Source: JAJFUI01 sp039698035 (GTDB taxonomy: Bacteria > Planctomycetota > Planctomycetia > Pirellulales > Thermoguttaceae). From it: a DNA stretch of 64,000 bases. Where the stretch lies: contig JBDKSW010000009.1 of the NCBI GenBank assembly GCA_039698035.1, forward strand, positions 62,001 through 126,000, read 5' to 3'. A model generated the notes under the pieces. That model did no database searches and was not told the DNA's origin. It saw only the letters and a program-made list of their open reading frames with translations. Made by a program: the position numbers and the translations under genes. The first letter of the stretch is position 1. The number at the start of each line of letters is the position of its first letter. Positions 7,767 through 16,641 of this stretch are shown here, piece after piece.

Positions 7767-9305
7767 ATGCTTGACGCCACTCACCGATCGACTGGCCACC
7801 GAGCGTTAGTCTGGATGCTTGCATTGTTGCTGGCCGGCTATCTGGTCGCGGTCGCATTCGGCTGGCCCCAGCAGGCGACCAAGATGATCGCTGCGGGTGG
7901 TTCGCACGACCAGATGGCGCCGCTGGCAAGCAGTCCTCCGTCTTATTGGACCGTTGCCCCTTTCGTTCTCCTGTTGCTGGCGATTGCCGTGTTGCCGCTC
8001 GTCCCCGCAACGGCCCACTGGTGGGAAAACAATCTGCATCGATTTTACGTGGCCGGCGCGTTGGCGGTCGTCACTCTGGTGTATTACCTGACGCTGCATG
8101 CGCAACCGCTCGCGGGGCACTGGCCGGCAGCGTACACGGTCCTGCCCGCAGCGCGGGGGCTCAACGTCGCGCAGACGACCGCTGTGCTCGGCAACGCCTT
8201 GCTGGCCGAGTACGTCCCGTTCATCGTGTTGCTGTTCAGCCTCTACACAATCAGCGGCGGTATTCGCATCGAGGGCGACCTGCCAGCCCATCCCCGGACG
8301 AACACGGTCATCTTGGCGGCCGGGGGGCTTTTGGCCAGCCTCGTTGGCACGACCGGCGCGGCCATGCTCCTGTTGCGGCTACTGCTGGAAACCAATCGCG
8401 AGCGAAAACACGTCCAACACACGGTCGTCTTCTTCATTTTCGTCGTCTGCAACTGCGGCGGCTGTCTGCTTCCGTTGGGCGATCCGCCGCTGTTTCTCGG
8501 CTATCTGATGGGCGTGCCGTTCCTCTGGACATCCGTGCTCTGGAAAGAATGGTTGTTCGTCAACGGCTCACTGCTGGCGATCTATTTTCTCTGGGACCAC
8601 TTCTGGTGCTATCCGCGTGAACGGGCGGCCGATCTGGCCCTGGAAGAAACACGTGTGCACCGGCTGCGGTTTGGCGGCGTCTGGCCGAACGCCCTGCTGC
8701 TGTGCGGCGTCATTCTGTCCGTCGCGCTGTTGGACCCGAGCAAGCCGTTGCCCCTGGTCGGTTGGCGCCCGTGGCTGTACCTGCGCGAGGTCGTGCAATT
8801 GGCGCTGGTCGCCCTGTCGCTGATCGCCGGCGACCGTCAGGCGCGCCGCGCAAACCGCTTCACGTACGCCGCCATCGTCGAAGTGGCCGTGCTGTTCCTC
8901 GGCATCTTCATCTGCATGCAGCCGCCACTGGAAATTCTGGCCTCCAGTGGGCGGACGGTCCGACTGTCCGAGCCGTGGCATTATTTCTGGGCCACCGGCG
9001 GCCTTTCTTCCGTGCTCGACAACGCCCCGACCTATGTCGTCTTTTTCCAAACGGCCAAAACGTTTACTTATCAGGCTGGTCTGACGCCGACCGTCGCGGG
9101 CATCAGTGAACCGCTGCTGGTCGCGATCAGTTTGGGCGCCGTCTTCATGGGCGCGATGACCTACATCGGCAACGGCCCCAACTTCATGGTCCGAGCCATC
9201 GCCGAGCGTGCGGGCGTGCGGATGCCCAGCTTCTTCGGGTACATGCTCTACAGCGGCGCCATCCTGCTTCCGCTGTTCGTGTTGACCGCGCTCTTGTTCC
9301 TGTGA
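7767..9305 (+). CDS. NhaD-type sodium:proton antiporter
   Basis: A 512-aa integral membrane protein with at least 12 hydrophobic segments, belonging to the NhaD/ArsB/CitM ion-transporter superfamily. The C-terminal motif GLSSVLDNAPTYVVF matches the conserved Asn/Asp-containing motif of NhaD antiporters. GNGPNFMVRAIAE near the end is also typical. Predicted role: sodium (or lithium) extrusion coupled to proton entry. Two segments of the first 60 residues are membrane-spanning, with a loop containing QMAPLASSPPSYW between them. It may share a transcript with the LRR gene 45 bases upstream and converges on tsaE with a 9-base gap. Confidence 0.83.
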   Translation: MLDATHRSTGHRALVWMLALLLAGYLVAVAFGWPQQATKMIAAGGSHDQMAPLASSPPSYWTVAPFVLLLLAIAVLPLVPATAHWWENNLHRFYVAGALAVVTLVYYLTLHAQPLAGHWPAAYTVLPAARGLNVAQTTAVLGNALLAEYVPFIVLLFSLYTISGGIRIEGDLPAHPRTNTVILAAGGLLASLVGTTGAAMLLLRLLLETNRERKHVQHTVVFFIFVVCNCGGCLLPLGDPPLFLGYLMGVPFLWTSVLWKEWLFVNGSLLAIYFLWDHFWCYPRERAADLALEETRVHRLRFGGVWPNALLLCGVILSVALLDPSKPLPLVGWRPWLYLREVVQLALVALSLIAGDRQARRANRFTYAAIVEVAVLFLGIFICMQPPLEILASSGRTVRLSEPWHYFWATGGLSSVLDNAPTYVVFFQTAKTFTYQAGLTPTVAGISEPLLVAISLGAVFMGAMTYIGNGPNFMVRAIAERAGVRMPSFFGYMLYSGAILLPLFVLTALLFL

Positions 9306-9314
9306 ACGCGATTC

Positions 9315-9791
9315 CTAGGGCTCGAAGCGACGGCGCAGTTGCTCGACGACCGAGGCGTAACGCGAACCGATCGACGCCACCTCGAACCACCGCGAATCGC
9401 CGCCGGTGATTTCGATGTGAATGTCGATGCGCTCGCGAGGCAGCGAGCTCTCCACGCGATCGGCCCACTCGACGAACACCAGGCCGTCGCTCTCGAAATA
9501 CTCCTCAACCCCGAGCGCGTCGAACTCGTCGACGTCGCGGAGCCGGTAGACGTCGATGTGGTAGATCGTTCGTTGTCCGTGATATTCCTGAGCGAGAACG
9601 AACGTCGGGCTGAGCACGTCATGACGGTCTACGCCGCAGGCCTCGGCAATCGCCTGCACGAGCCGCGTCTTGCCAGCGCCCAACGTGCCCCGGAGCGCGA
9701 CGGCCGTTCCGTCCGGCAAAAGCTCGGCCAGCGCCGCGCCGAAGGCGGCCGTGCCCGACTCATCCGTGGTGTTGTAGACGAAGGATGCCAT
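9315..9791 (-). CDS. tsaE: tRNA threonylcarbamoyladenosine biosynthesis ATPase TsaE
   Basis: A small P-loop ATPase (158 aa from ATG 9791). Walker A is RGTLGAGKT near residues 33-41, followed by SPTFVLAQEY and the characteristic YHIDVYRL, with VFVEWADR as the second conserved block. TsaE assists TsaD/TsaB in forming t6A37 on ANN-decoding tRNAs. The frame extends 11 codons upstream, but ATG 9791 matches the family start. It lies 41 bases downstream of thiL on the same strand, probably the last gene of an htrA-thiL-tsaE run. Confidence 0.92.
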   Translation of the reverse strand: MASFVYNTTDESGTAAFGAALAELLPDGTAVALRGTLGAGKTRLVQAIAEACGVDRHDVLSPTFVLAQEYHGQRTIYHIDVYRLRDVDEFDALGVEEYFESDGLVFVEWADRVESSLPRERIDIHIEITGGDSRWFEVASIGSRYASVVEQLRRRFEP

Positions 9792-9832
9792 GCTGTTTGT
9801 CTCTACGGGCTTGCGGCCTCGCAATCATGGAC

Positions 9833-10753
9833 TCACGAATGTTCCCAGCCGTGCGGCTGCAACGGAGCGCGACGATCGTCGGCGTCGGCGATCCACAGCC
9901 CGGGCTCTGCGACACACTGGCCGATGTCCGTCAGCGGTACGCCCAGCGGCTGCTCGCTCAGCATCTGTTTCGCGGTGTCGGGCGGCACGGTCAAAAGCAG
10001 TTCGAAGTCCTCGCCGTCGCTCAGCGCATGATCGAGCGGCGAGAGGCCGTCGGCCCGTTCCTTGGCCAATCGCCGAGCGTCGTCGCTTACGGGGATCGCC
10101 CCTTCGCGTAGCACGGCGCCACAGCCGCTCTCGGCGACGAGACGCGAGAGGTCCAGCGATAGGCCGTCGCTGATGTCCATGCCTGCATGAAGATCATAGC
10201 GACGATGCAACTCCAAGGCCTCGCTCACGCGCGGCTCGAAATCCAGGTGGCGGCCCAGAATGCTGCCGCCCAGCGAGCCGGTGACCAGAATGTGGTCGCC
10301 TGGTCGGGCCGCGTTGCGTCGCAGCGGGCCGCGCTCGGTGACGCCGCCAAGGAGCGTGATGCTGACCGCCAGCGGCCCAGGCCAACTGTTCGTGTCGCCG
10401 CCGGCGATGGCCAGGTCGTACTTTTCCGCCAGTGGGATCATTCCCTCGAACAGCGAGACGGCCAGCTCGAAGCCGTTCTGCCGAGGCAGACAAATCGCCA
10501 CGACGCCGGCCAACGGTCGCGCGGCCATTGCCGCCAAATCGCTCAGGTTGGCCGCCAAGCACTTGCGTCCAACACGCCGCGGATCGACCGCGGCAAGCTC
10601 AAAATCGACGTGATCCGTCAGCATATCGACCGTGACGACGCACTGGTCCGTGTTGGCCATGTCCAGCACGGCCGCATCGTCACCCAACCCAAGTCGCAGC
10701 AGCGGATGCGGCGGCAACCGACGACGAAGCCAGCGGATCAGTTCGCGTTCCAT
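9833..10753 (-). CDS. thiL: Thiamine-monophosphate kinase
   Basis: A 306-aa enzyme that phosphorylates thiamine monophosphate to thiamine diphosphate with ATP. It has the PurM/ThiL fold signature: GLGDDAAVL near the N-terminus, VDMLTDHVDF, GGDTNSWPGPL for the metal-binding aspartates, a glycine-rich VTGSLGGSILG, and the C-terminal DISDGLSLDLSRL and SDGEDFELLLTV. The frame begins with a TTG at 10759; the ATG two codons later (10753) is the likelier start. It lies 98 bases after htrA and 41 bases before tsaE, all on the minus strand. Confidence 0.93.
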   Translation of the reverse strand: MERELIRWLRRRLPPHPLLRLGLGDDAAVLDMANTDQCVVTVDMLTDHVDFELAAVDPRRVGRKCLAANLSDLAAMAARPLAGVVAICLPRQNGFELAVSLFEGMIPLAEKYDLAIAGGDTNSWPGPLAVSITLLGGVTERGPLRRNAARPGDHILVTGSLGGSILGRHLDFEPRVSEALELHRRYDLHAGMDISDGLSLDLSRLVAESGCGAVLREGAIPVSDDARRLAKERADGLSPLDHALSDGEDFELLLTVPPDTAKQMLSEQPLGVPLTDIGQCVAEPGLWIADADDRRAPLQPHGWEHS

Positions 10754-10850
10754 GGGCAATCGCTGTCGGCCTTCAGCGTCCGACTCTCTGTCGGAAGGTC
10801 CTGCCGAGAGCGCCAGAGTACCACAACCCGTGGTGAACGTCCACCAGCGT

Positions 10851-12230
10851 CTACCGCTGGGCCGTCTCGGTTCGGGCGACTTGCAGGAATCCGTAGAGCG
10901 TTTCGTCGCCGCGGAGGATGAAAAACTTTACCGGGCTGAGACTCGAAAAGTCGGGCCGCTTCAGGATGAACGCGACGTTGTCCAGGCTCACGGTCTCCCA
11001 AAGATGGATGCCGACCAACACGTCGCCGGGCGTGATGCCCTGGTCGGCGGCCGGGCTGTTGGGCCGGACGGCCGTCACAGTCAGCCCGCCGCGGTACCGC
11101 GTCTGGTGTGCCTTGCGGAACTCGTCGGTCGAAATGGCTTTCAGCTCGACGCCCAACACGTCCCAGGCCGGCTGCTCGGGCGACGCCGCCTTCTCGGCCA
11201 CTTTGCCCAACGTAAGACTGACATTGACCGTCGTCCCGGAACGTCGCAGGGCCAGCCGCACCGTGTCGCCCGCCTTGTGGTCAAGCATTGCTCGCTGAAA
11301 GTCCAGCGGGCGGTGGATGTCGGCGTCATCGACAGCCACCACGATGTCGCCGGCGCGGAGGCCGGCCTCGGCGGCCGGACTCTGGGTCTCCACCGCGCCG
11401 ACGACCATTCCCTCGGTCGCGGCAGACGCCTCATTGGCCGATACGACGCCGATCCGCGACCTATTGGCGTTGCAGTTGGCCAGCAGTCCGACGGTCACGG
11501 CCATTGCCTTATCCACGGGAATGGCGAAGCCGATGCCTTGGGCCCCCGCTCGCACGGCGACATTGATTCCGATCATGTCGCCGTCGATGTTCAGCAACGG
11601 CCCGCCCGAGTTGCCCGGATTGATGCTGGCGTCCGTCTGGATCAAGTCGTCGTAATACTGGGCGTCGCTCACCTGCACGGCCCGGTGTAGCGCGCTGACG
11701 ATGCCGCGGGTCACAGTGTGCTCATAGCCGTAAGCGTTGCCGACGGCGATCACCGTTTCGCCCGTCATCAGGTCGGACGATGTGCCGATCGAGATGACTT
11801 GCAACGGAGATCGGGCCTCGACCTTGATGATCGCCAGGTCGGTTTCAAGATCACGAGCGATTAGCTTGGCGGCGTAGCGCTGGCCGTCGGCCAGGGTGAC
11901 CTGAATGTCGCGCACGCCATCGACCACGTGGTGATTCGTGATGACGTATCCACGAGCGTCGATAATGACGCCAGTGCCCATACCGTTGACGCGACGGCTG
12001 CTGTCGGGTGTCGGCGTCTGGCCGCTGGTCGTGTTGATCGTCTTTTCGCCGCGAATGTTGACCACTGCGCCACGAGCGTGCTGCACTGCCTTGACGATCG
12101 GCGTCTCGCGCAAACCGGATGCGGCGGCCGAGGCGGCAATCGCTAGGTAGACGACGAAGAAACAGCAGCCGGCGATGGCCGAGCTTACAAAGCGGGACGT
12201 TTGCAGCTCGGCGTTAGGTCGATCTTTCAT
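10851..12230 (-). CDS. HtrA/DegP-type trypsin-like serine protease with PDZ domains
   Basis: A 459-aa envelope protease. A hydrophobic segment (about residues 13-37) is a signal peptide or anchor. The protease domain carries His101 (TNHHVV), Asp131 (LETDLAIIK) and Ser208 (NPGNSGGP). Two PDZ-like regions follow (about 270-350 and 360-455; AAEAGLRAGDIVVAVDD and AADQGITPGDVLVGI). Family role: degradation or chaperoning of misfolded envelope proteins. The start ATG at 12230 is the only one before the hydrophobic segment. A 301-base stretch without genes separates it from the upstream lipoprotein gene. Confidence 0.92.
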   Translation of the reverse strand: MKDRPNAELQTSRFVSSAIAGCCFFVVYLAIAASAAASGLRETPIVKAVQHARGAVVNIRGEKTINTTSGQTPTPDSSRRVNGMGTGVIIDARGYVITNHHVVDGVRDIQVTLADGQRYAAKLIARDLETDLAIIKVEARSPLQVISIGTSSDLMTGETVIAVGNAYGYEHTVTRGIVSALHRAVQVSDAQYYDDLIQTDASINPGNSGGPLLNIDGDMIGINVAVRAGAQGIGFAIPVDKAMAVTVGLLANCNANRSRIGVVSANEASAATEGMVVGAVETQSPAAEAGLRAGDIVVAVDDADIHRPLDFQRAMLDHKAGDTVRLALRRSGTTVNVSLTLGKVAEKAASPEQPAWDVLGVELKAISTDEFRKAHQTRYRGGLTVTAVRPNSPAADQGITPGDVLVGIHLWETVSLDNVAFILKRPDFSSLSPVKFFILRGDETLYGFLQVARTETAQR

Positions 12231-12531
12231 GAGATGTCGCGGCTCGGATCGTTTGGCTGGCGAGGAGTTCGGCCGATGCTCTTGAAACGGCGCGGACCGC
12301 TCCGGCCAGTAGAAGAAGGTTGGTACTGTTGGTAGATCGGCGCGGTAGAAACGACGCCTTGATAACGTCCGGTATCACCCGTAAATCTTGCCGAGCTTTA
12401 CTCGCGATAACCTGGGCGAGATATTCGCGAGAGCTGCCGGCGGATACAGGCCGCACATGCCGATGCGGCAACTGGCCATGACGATCGGTGAAAGACGCTC
12501 GGGGCGGAGGGCGCGAGAAGCCAGCACCGCG
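12231..12531. other. Intergenic, nothing recognised
   Basis: Between the htrA start and the end of the lipoprotein gene I see no convincing coding frame, RNA or repeat. It should hold the htrA promoter, but no good -35/-10 pair stood out. Confidence 0.4.
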
Positions 12532-13023
12532 TTACTCGGTCACCACGCTCGGTGATCGGTGCTCGGCTACGGACGGCGTTCGATCGCAACGCGATGAGCC
12601 GTTGTGCAACGCCGGTAGATGGTCGTTCGGTTCGTCGGGCGGAGGGGGCAGCGGCACGGATTCCGCCGCGATTTCCGATCTAGCCTGCCGGCTGTCGTGA
12701 TCGCGATGCGAGACGCTGTCGGAACCGGGCTCATTGCGGCCAAGCACTCGGGCCGCGATGCGATTCTTCAGCCGCGTGCGCCATGGCAGCACTTCGGGCT
12801 CGGCGGCGACCGCCGCCTTAACATCGCTCGGCTTGGCCTGTGGCGGCTCGGGGGCTTTCTGCGAACCGATGGTCAACCGCGGACAGCCGTCGCATTCCAG
12901 CGACCACTGGCTGCGCAGCGCGAAGCCCCGTTCGGTGCGATGGAATTGGCAACCGGCCAATGCCGCCGTCAGAAGGCAGCCGGCGAGCGCGTACCGCAGG
13001 CGTCTGCGAGTGCAGAATGACAC
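12532..13023 (-). CDS. Hypothetical lipoprotein
   Basis: A 163-aa protein with a basic N-terminus, a short hydrophobic core and a lipobox LAGC (Cys25), so it should be lipid-modified and envelope-attached. The mature part has three cysteines soon after the anchor (CDGCP), then Pro/Ala/Glu-rich sequence with a PPPP tract and a polar C-terminus. No domain recognised. It lies downstream of the cphA terminator and on the same strand as cphA and htrA. Confidence 0.6.
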   Translation of the reverse strand: MSFCTRRRLRYALAGCLLTAALAGCQFHRTERGFALRSQWSLECDGCPRLTIGSQKAPEPPQAKPSDVKAAVAAEPEVLPWRTRLKNRIAARVLGRNEPGSDSVSHRDHDSRQARSEIAAESVPLPPPPDEPNDHLPALHNGSSRCDRTPSVAEHRSPSVVTE

Positions 13024-13129
13024 GACAAGATCCCCCCACTATTATGCCGGATCGGCAAAACAGCAGCGGAAAATTAGATATAACCAGCAGAATTTACCTC
13101 GGCCGCCACGCGGATTGCCGGCCGCGCGC

Positions 13130-13163
13130 AAAAAAAGGCCCGCGGACTTGCGACCCGCGGGCT
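13130..13163 (-). terminator. Rho-independent terminator of cphA
   Basis: GCCCGCGG (13138-13145) pairs with CCGCGGGC (13155-13162) around a 9-base loop. On the minus strand the stem is followed at once by seven T (A tract at 13130-13136). It lies about 30 bases after the cphA stop codon. Confidence 0.85.
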
Positions 13164-13193
13164 CAGGGATCGGTGGTGACTTGAAAAAGCCGC

Positions 13194-15923
13194 CTATACC
13201 TTGGCCGTTGCTTCGGCGTCGGTCAGGATGGGGGTGCGAATCTCCGTCGCGGTTTGGGCAACGGCGGGCGCGATCGCCGGTTGCGAGGCCGCTTGCATCT
13301 CCGCCTCTTCCGATTTCTTTGCGGCGAGCGTCTCCAGGTATCCGCGGAGCCATTGGATCGTCTCGTCGACCGTGTCGGCCTGGATGAGGATCAGCTCTTC
13401 GGGGTCGAGGGAAGCGATTGCCGTCTCGGCCGCCTTGGTGGCGCCCTGAACCTCGACGATCTCCTTGACGCGGGCCGAGCCGCTCATGCCTTGGCGCAAC
13501 AGGCCGATAATCTCGCCCCGGGCGCGGCCGCGGAGGTAGTGGTCCTCGTAGAGGACGACGCGGTCGAAGGCCTCGCCCAGCAATTCACCTTGGCGAACGA
13601 TGTCGCAGTCGCGACGGTCGCCGGCCGTCGAGTAGACACACGCCCGACGCTTCTGCGGGAAGTTGCTGATTGCTTCGACGACGGCCGACAGCGAATCGGC
13701 GTTGTGGCCGTAGTCGACCACGACCGTGGCGCCCTCGATTTCCAGCACGTTGAAGCGTGCGGGAACCTTGTCCACGTCGGCCGAGATCGATTCGGCCCGG
13801 CCGCGAATCACTTCGACCGGCACGCCCAGGCACCAAACGGCGGCGATCGACGCCAGCGCGTTCTCAACCTGGAAGGTGATCTGGCCGTCGCGCGTCAGCG
13901 GCAGTCTCGACAACGAAATGACCGACTGTTCGCGTTCGCCCTCGGCCAACACGATCTGGTGGTCGCGGATGAACACGGCCCGTCCACCGACGCCGCGGTG
14001 TCGTTCGATGACCGGGTGTTTCTCGTCGATGGCGAAGAAGACGATGCCGCCGGGGCAGTGCGAGGCCATCTCGACCACCAGCGGATCGTTGGCGTTGAGC
14101 ACGGCGAATCCGTCGGGTGCGACGGCCTCGACGATGCAACGCTTGACCTTGGCCAGATCGGCCGGCGTGTTGATGTCGGAAAGGCCCAGATGGTCGCCCT
14201 GGCCAAGGTTGGTGACCACGGCCACGTCACAGAGATCGAAGGCGAGCCCCTCGCGGAGGATGCCGCCGCGAGCCGTTTCGAACACGGCCGCCTCGACGTT
14301 CGGGTTCAGCAGCACGCGGCGTGCGCTTTGCGGTCCCGAGCAATCGCCGCTGTCGATCCGACGCTCACCGACGTAGATGCCGTCGGTGCAAGTCATTCCG
14401 ACGCACTTGCCGGCGCCGCGAAGCACGTGGGCGATGAACCGCGTCGTGGTCGTCTTGCCGTTCGTGCCGCTGACGGCGACGATCGGCACTCGGCCGTTGT
14501 TTCCGTTCGGAAAGAGCAGCTCGACGATGGCCTCGCCGACGGGGCGCGAGATGCCCATCGAGGGTTCCAAGTGCATCCGCAAGCCCGGCGCAGCATTGAC
14601 TTCGACGACGACGCCGCCCTGCTGATTGAGCGGCCGCGAGATGTCTTGCGCCACCACGTCGATGCCCGCGATATCGAGGCCAATGGTCTTCGCGGCGTCG
14701 ATTGCGCAGGCCGCGACGGCCGGATGCACCCGCTCGGTCACGTCGATGGCCGTTCCGCCGGTGCTCAAATTGGCGTTGCGCCGCACGAGGACCGTTTGTC
14801 CGGCCGTGGGAATCGAGTCGGGCGTCAGTTGTTGGTCGGCCAGCACGCCGAGCGCGATGGCGTCGAGCTTGATCTTGCTCAGCACGGTCGCGTGGTGCTC
14901 GCCGCGACGGGGATCGGCGTTCGCTTGATCGATCAGCTGTTTCACCGTGTGGACGCCGTTGCCCAGGACCTGGGCCGACTCGCGCCGAGCGGCCGCGACG
15001 ACGCGGTCTCCGACGACCAGCAGCCGATAGTCGTGGCCGGGGGCGAACTTCTCGACCAGGATCTGGTTGCTTTCCTGCCGCGCGGCCTCGTAGGCCTTGA
15101 TGACTTGTTCGCGCGTCGTCAGGTTGGTGGCAACGCCGCGCCCTTGGTTCCCGTCCTGTGGCTTGACGACGACGGGGACGCCAATCTCCTCGGCCGCCAG
15201 CCAAGCGTCTTCCGCGTTCTTGACCGGTCGACCATAGGGCGTTGGCACGCCCATCGCGCGGAGCAACGTGCGCGTCATTTCCTTGTCCTGGGCGATCGAC
15301 TCGGCGATCGCGCTGGTCCGATCCGTTTCCGCCGCCTGAATGCGACGCTGTTTTCGACCGTGGCCAAACACGACCAGGCTCTCGGTGTTCAGCCGTTGGA
15401 ACGGGATGCCGCGCGCGGCGGCCGCATCGACGATGGCGCGCGTGCTTGGCCCCAGGCAAACCTCTTGGGCCAAGTCCCGCAACCGGTGAATCTGCCCCGC
15501 CACGTCGAACGGCAGGTCGTGGATCGCTGCCATCAAGAGCTGATGGGCCACGTCCAAGCATTCGCGGCCCAACGCTTCGTCAATGTATTCGATGATGACC
15601 TTGTAGACGCCCTTCTCGGAGGTTTCCCGGGCCTTGCCAAACCCGACCTCCGTGCCGGCCAGCGTCTGAAGCTCCAAGGTGACGTGCTCAAGGATGTGGC
15701 CTGGGTACGTGCCCGTTCGCAGACGCTGGAAGAAGCCGCCCCGTTGGCCGATGCTGCACCGGTGCTCGATCATCGTCGGCATCCAGGCCATCAAACGGTC
15801 GCTGAAGCCTGGGAACTCGTTCGACGGCTTGTCCAAGTCACCCAGATCGATCCATGCTTCCAAGACCGGAAAATTGGCCCAAATGTTCGGTCCCCGAAGC
15901 GCCAGCACCTTGCGGAATTCCAT
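13194..15923 (-). CDS. cphA: Cyanophycin synthetase
   Basis: A 909-aa enzyme that polymerises aspartate and arginine into cyanophycin (multi-L-arginyl-poly-L-aspartate) with ATP. Three parts are visible: the CphA-specific N-terminal domain (MEFRKVLALRGPNIWANFPV opening; GTYPGHILEHVTLELQ near residue 85); an ATP-grasp domain (about 220-470; VVKPQDGNQGRGV, VVEVNAAPGLRMHLEPS); and a Mur-ligase-like domain from about 480 (P-loop AVSGTNGKTTTTR, then VFETARGGILREGL and VVVDYGHNADSL). Length is close to cyanobacterial CphA1. The frame runs 28 codons further upstream, but ATG 15923 matches the family start. It diverges from the ABC exporter/DUF1854 pair across a 718-base gap and has its own terminator. 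Confidence 0.95.
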   Translation of the reverse strand: MEFRKVLALRGPNIWANFPVLEAWIDLGDLDKPSNEFPGFSDRLMAWMPTMIEHRCSIGQRGGFFQRLRTGTYPGHILEHVTLELQTLAGTEVGFGKARETSEKGVYKVIIEYIDEALGRECLDVAHQLLMAAIHDLPFDVAGQIHRLRDLAQEVCLGPSTRAIVDAAAARGIPFQRLNTESLVVFGHGRKQRRIQAAETDRTSAIAESIAQDKEMTRTLLRAMGVPTPYGRPVKNAEDAWLAAEEIGVPVVVKPQDGNQGRGVATNLTTREQVIKAYEAARQESNQILVEKFAPGHDYRLLVVGDRVVAAARRESAQVLGNGVHTVKQLIDQANADPRRGEHHATVLSKIKLDAIALGVLADQQLTPDSIPTAGQTVLVRRNANLSTGGTAIDVTERVHPAVAACAIDAAKTIGLDIAGIDVVAQDISRPLNQQGGVVVEVNAAPGLRMHLEPSMGISRPVGEAIVELLFPNGNNGRVPIVAVSGTNGKTTTTRFIAHVLRGAGKCVGMTCTDGIYVGERRIDSGDCSGPQSARRVLLNPNVEAAVFETARGGILREGLAFDLCDVAVVTNLGQGDHLGLSDINTPADLAKVKRCIVEAVAPDGFAVLNANDPLVVEMASHCPGGIVFFAIDEKHPVIERHRGVGGRAVFIRDHQIVLAEGEREQSVISLSRLPLTRDGQITFQVENALASIAAVWCLGVPVEVIRGRAESISADVDKVPARFNVLEIEGATVVVDYGHNADSLSAVVEAISNFPQKRRACVYSTAGDRRDCDIVRQGELLGEAFDRVVLYEDHYLRGRARGEIIGLLRQGMSGSARVKEIVEVQGATKAAETAIASLDPEELILIQADTVDETIQWLRGYLETLAAKKSEEAEMQAASQPAIAPAVAQTATEIRTPILTDAEATAKV

Positions 15924-16641
15924 TGCGGTCTCTTTTCCTATTTCGTCGTTGCGCACATCGTTCGGCCTGCGGCGGGGCGGGACCTCCTTGCACGATGTCC
16001 GCCGCAAATGGCCAAATGGTTGTATCGGCAGGTTTTACTATCCGATAGCAACCGGAAACTTCCCACGAAGCGCATATCCTCGCGCCGCTGTCACTGTCCC
16101 GATCTGAAGGCACCAACTCCTTGTGAGCAAGAACCGTTCCGCAACGCCAGACGATGGCAAGAAGCCGATGGGCAATAGATCGCAGGGGCCTGTTATGTCC
16201 GAAATGCACCCGAAATCACGCGGGATGGATCCTCTGCACGCACCAATTGGGCTGGTGGGCGGCACCGAAAGCATGCTAATGGGTGGCTATACATCAACAC
16301 CGGAGTGCTGTAGTGGCTTCCCATACAGCGCAGGCTGTGTATTTAACCAATTTTCGCGCGAAAAAGCAATTGGCTTGATGCGGCGATGCTGGAAACTGCT
16401 GATGGGCGGATGGCGCTTTTACGCGACACGTGCGGTGCGATATGACACACCTGGATGGGTGGTACCTGTGTTCTTGCCGGGCGATTCGACGCCTTTGCGC
16501 AGCGCTCGCAATCGTGCTCCGCGTGGCACCCCGTTTGCCATCGTCCTTGGACTCCCCAATCGTTTATGATAGTGGCAATCCGAGGCTGCCGGTCGAGAAT
16601 GCCGGTTGTGCCCGCAGGTCATTCCTCTCGATAGGCACGCT
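15924..16641. other. Long divergent intergenic region between cphA and the ABC exporter
   Basis: This 718-base stretch is less GC-rich than its flanks, most clearly around 16260-16400. A 148-codon open frame (16123-16569, GTG start) has no recognisable domain, signal or ribosome site, and I do not call it. The region must carry both divergent promoters. A palindrome sits at 16351-16364 (separate entry). Confidence 0.4.
16347..16373. promoter_or_regulatory. Palindromic candidate operator between cphA and the ABC exporter
   Basis: TTTTCGCGCGAAAA (16351-16364) is a perfect 14-base palindrome. CCAATT (16347-16352) and AATTGG (16368-16373) form an overlapping outer dyad. It lies about 425 bases from cphA and 270 from the exporter gene. 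A regulator-binding role is inference only. Confidence 0.35.

Noticed and set aside
6405..7799. A 464-codon minus-strand frame opposite the LRR gene
   Set aside because: The periodic repeats make the antisense frame stay open; no independent evidence of coding.
13254..16178. A 974-codon open frame on the plus strand opposite cphA
   Set aside because: It is antisense to a clear cyanophycin synthetase, has no recognisable domain and a composition typical of the complement of GC-rich coding sequence.
16123..16569. A 148-codon frame in the cphA/ABC spacer
   Set aside because: GTG start without ribosome site, no domain, and composition unlike the neighbouring genes.
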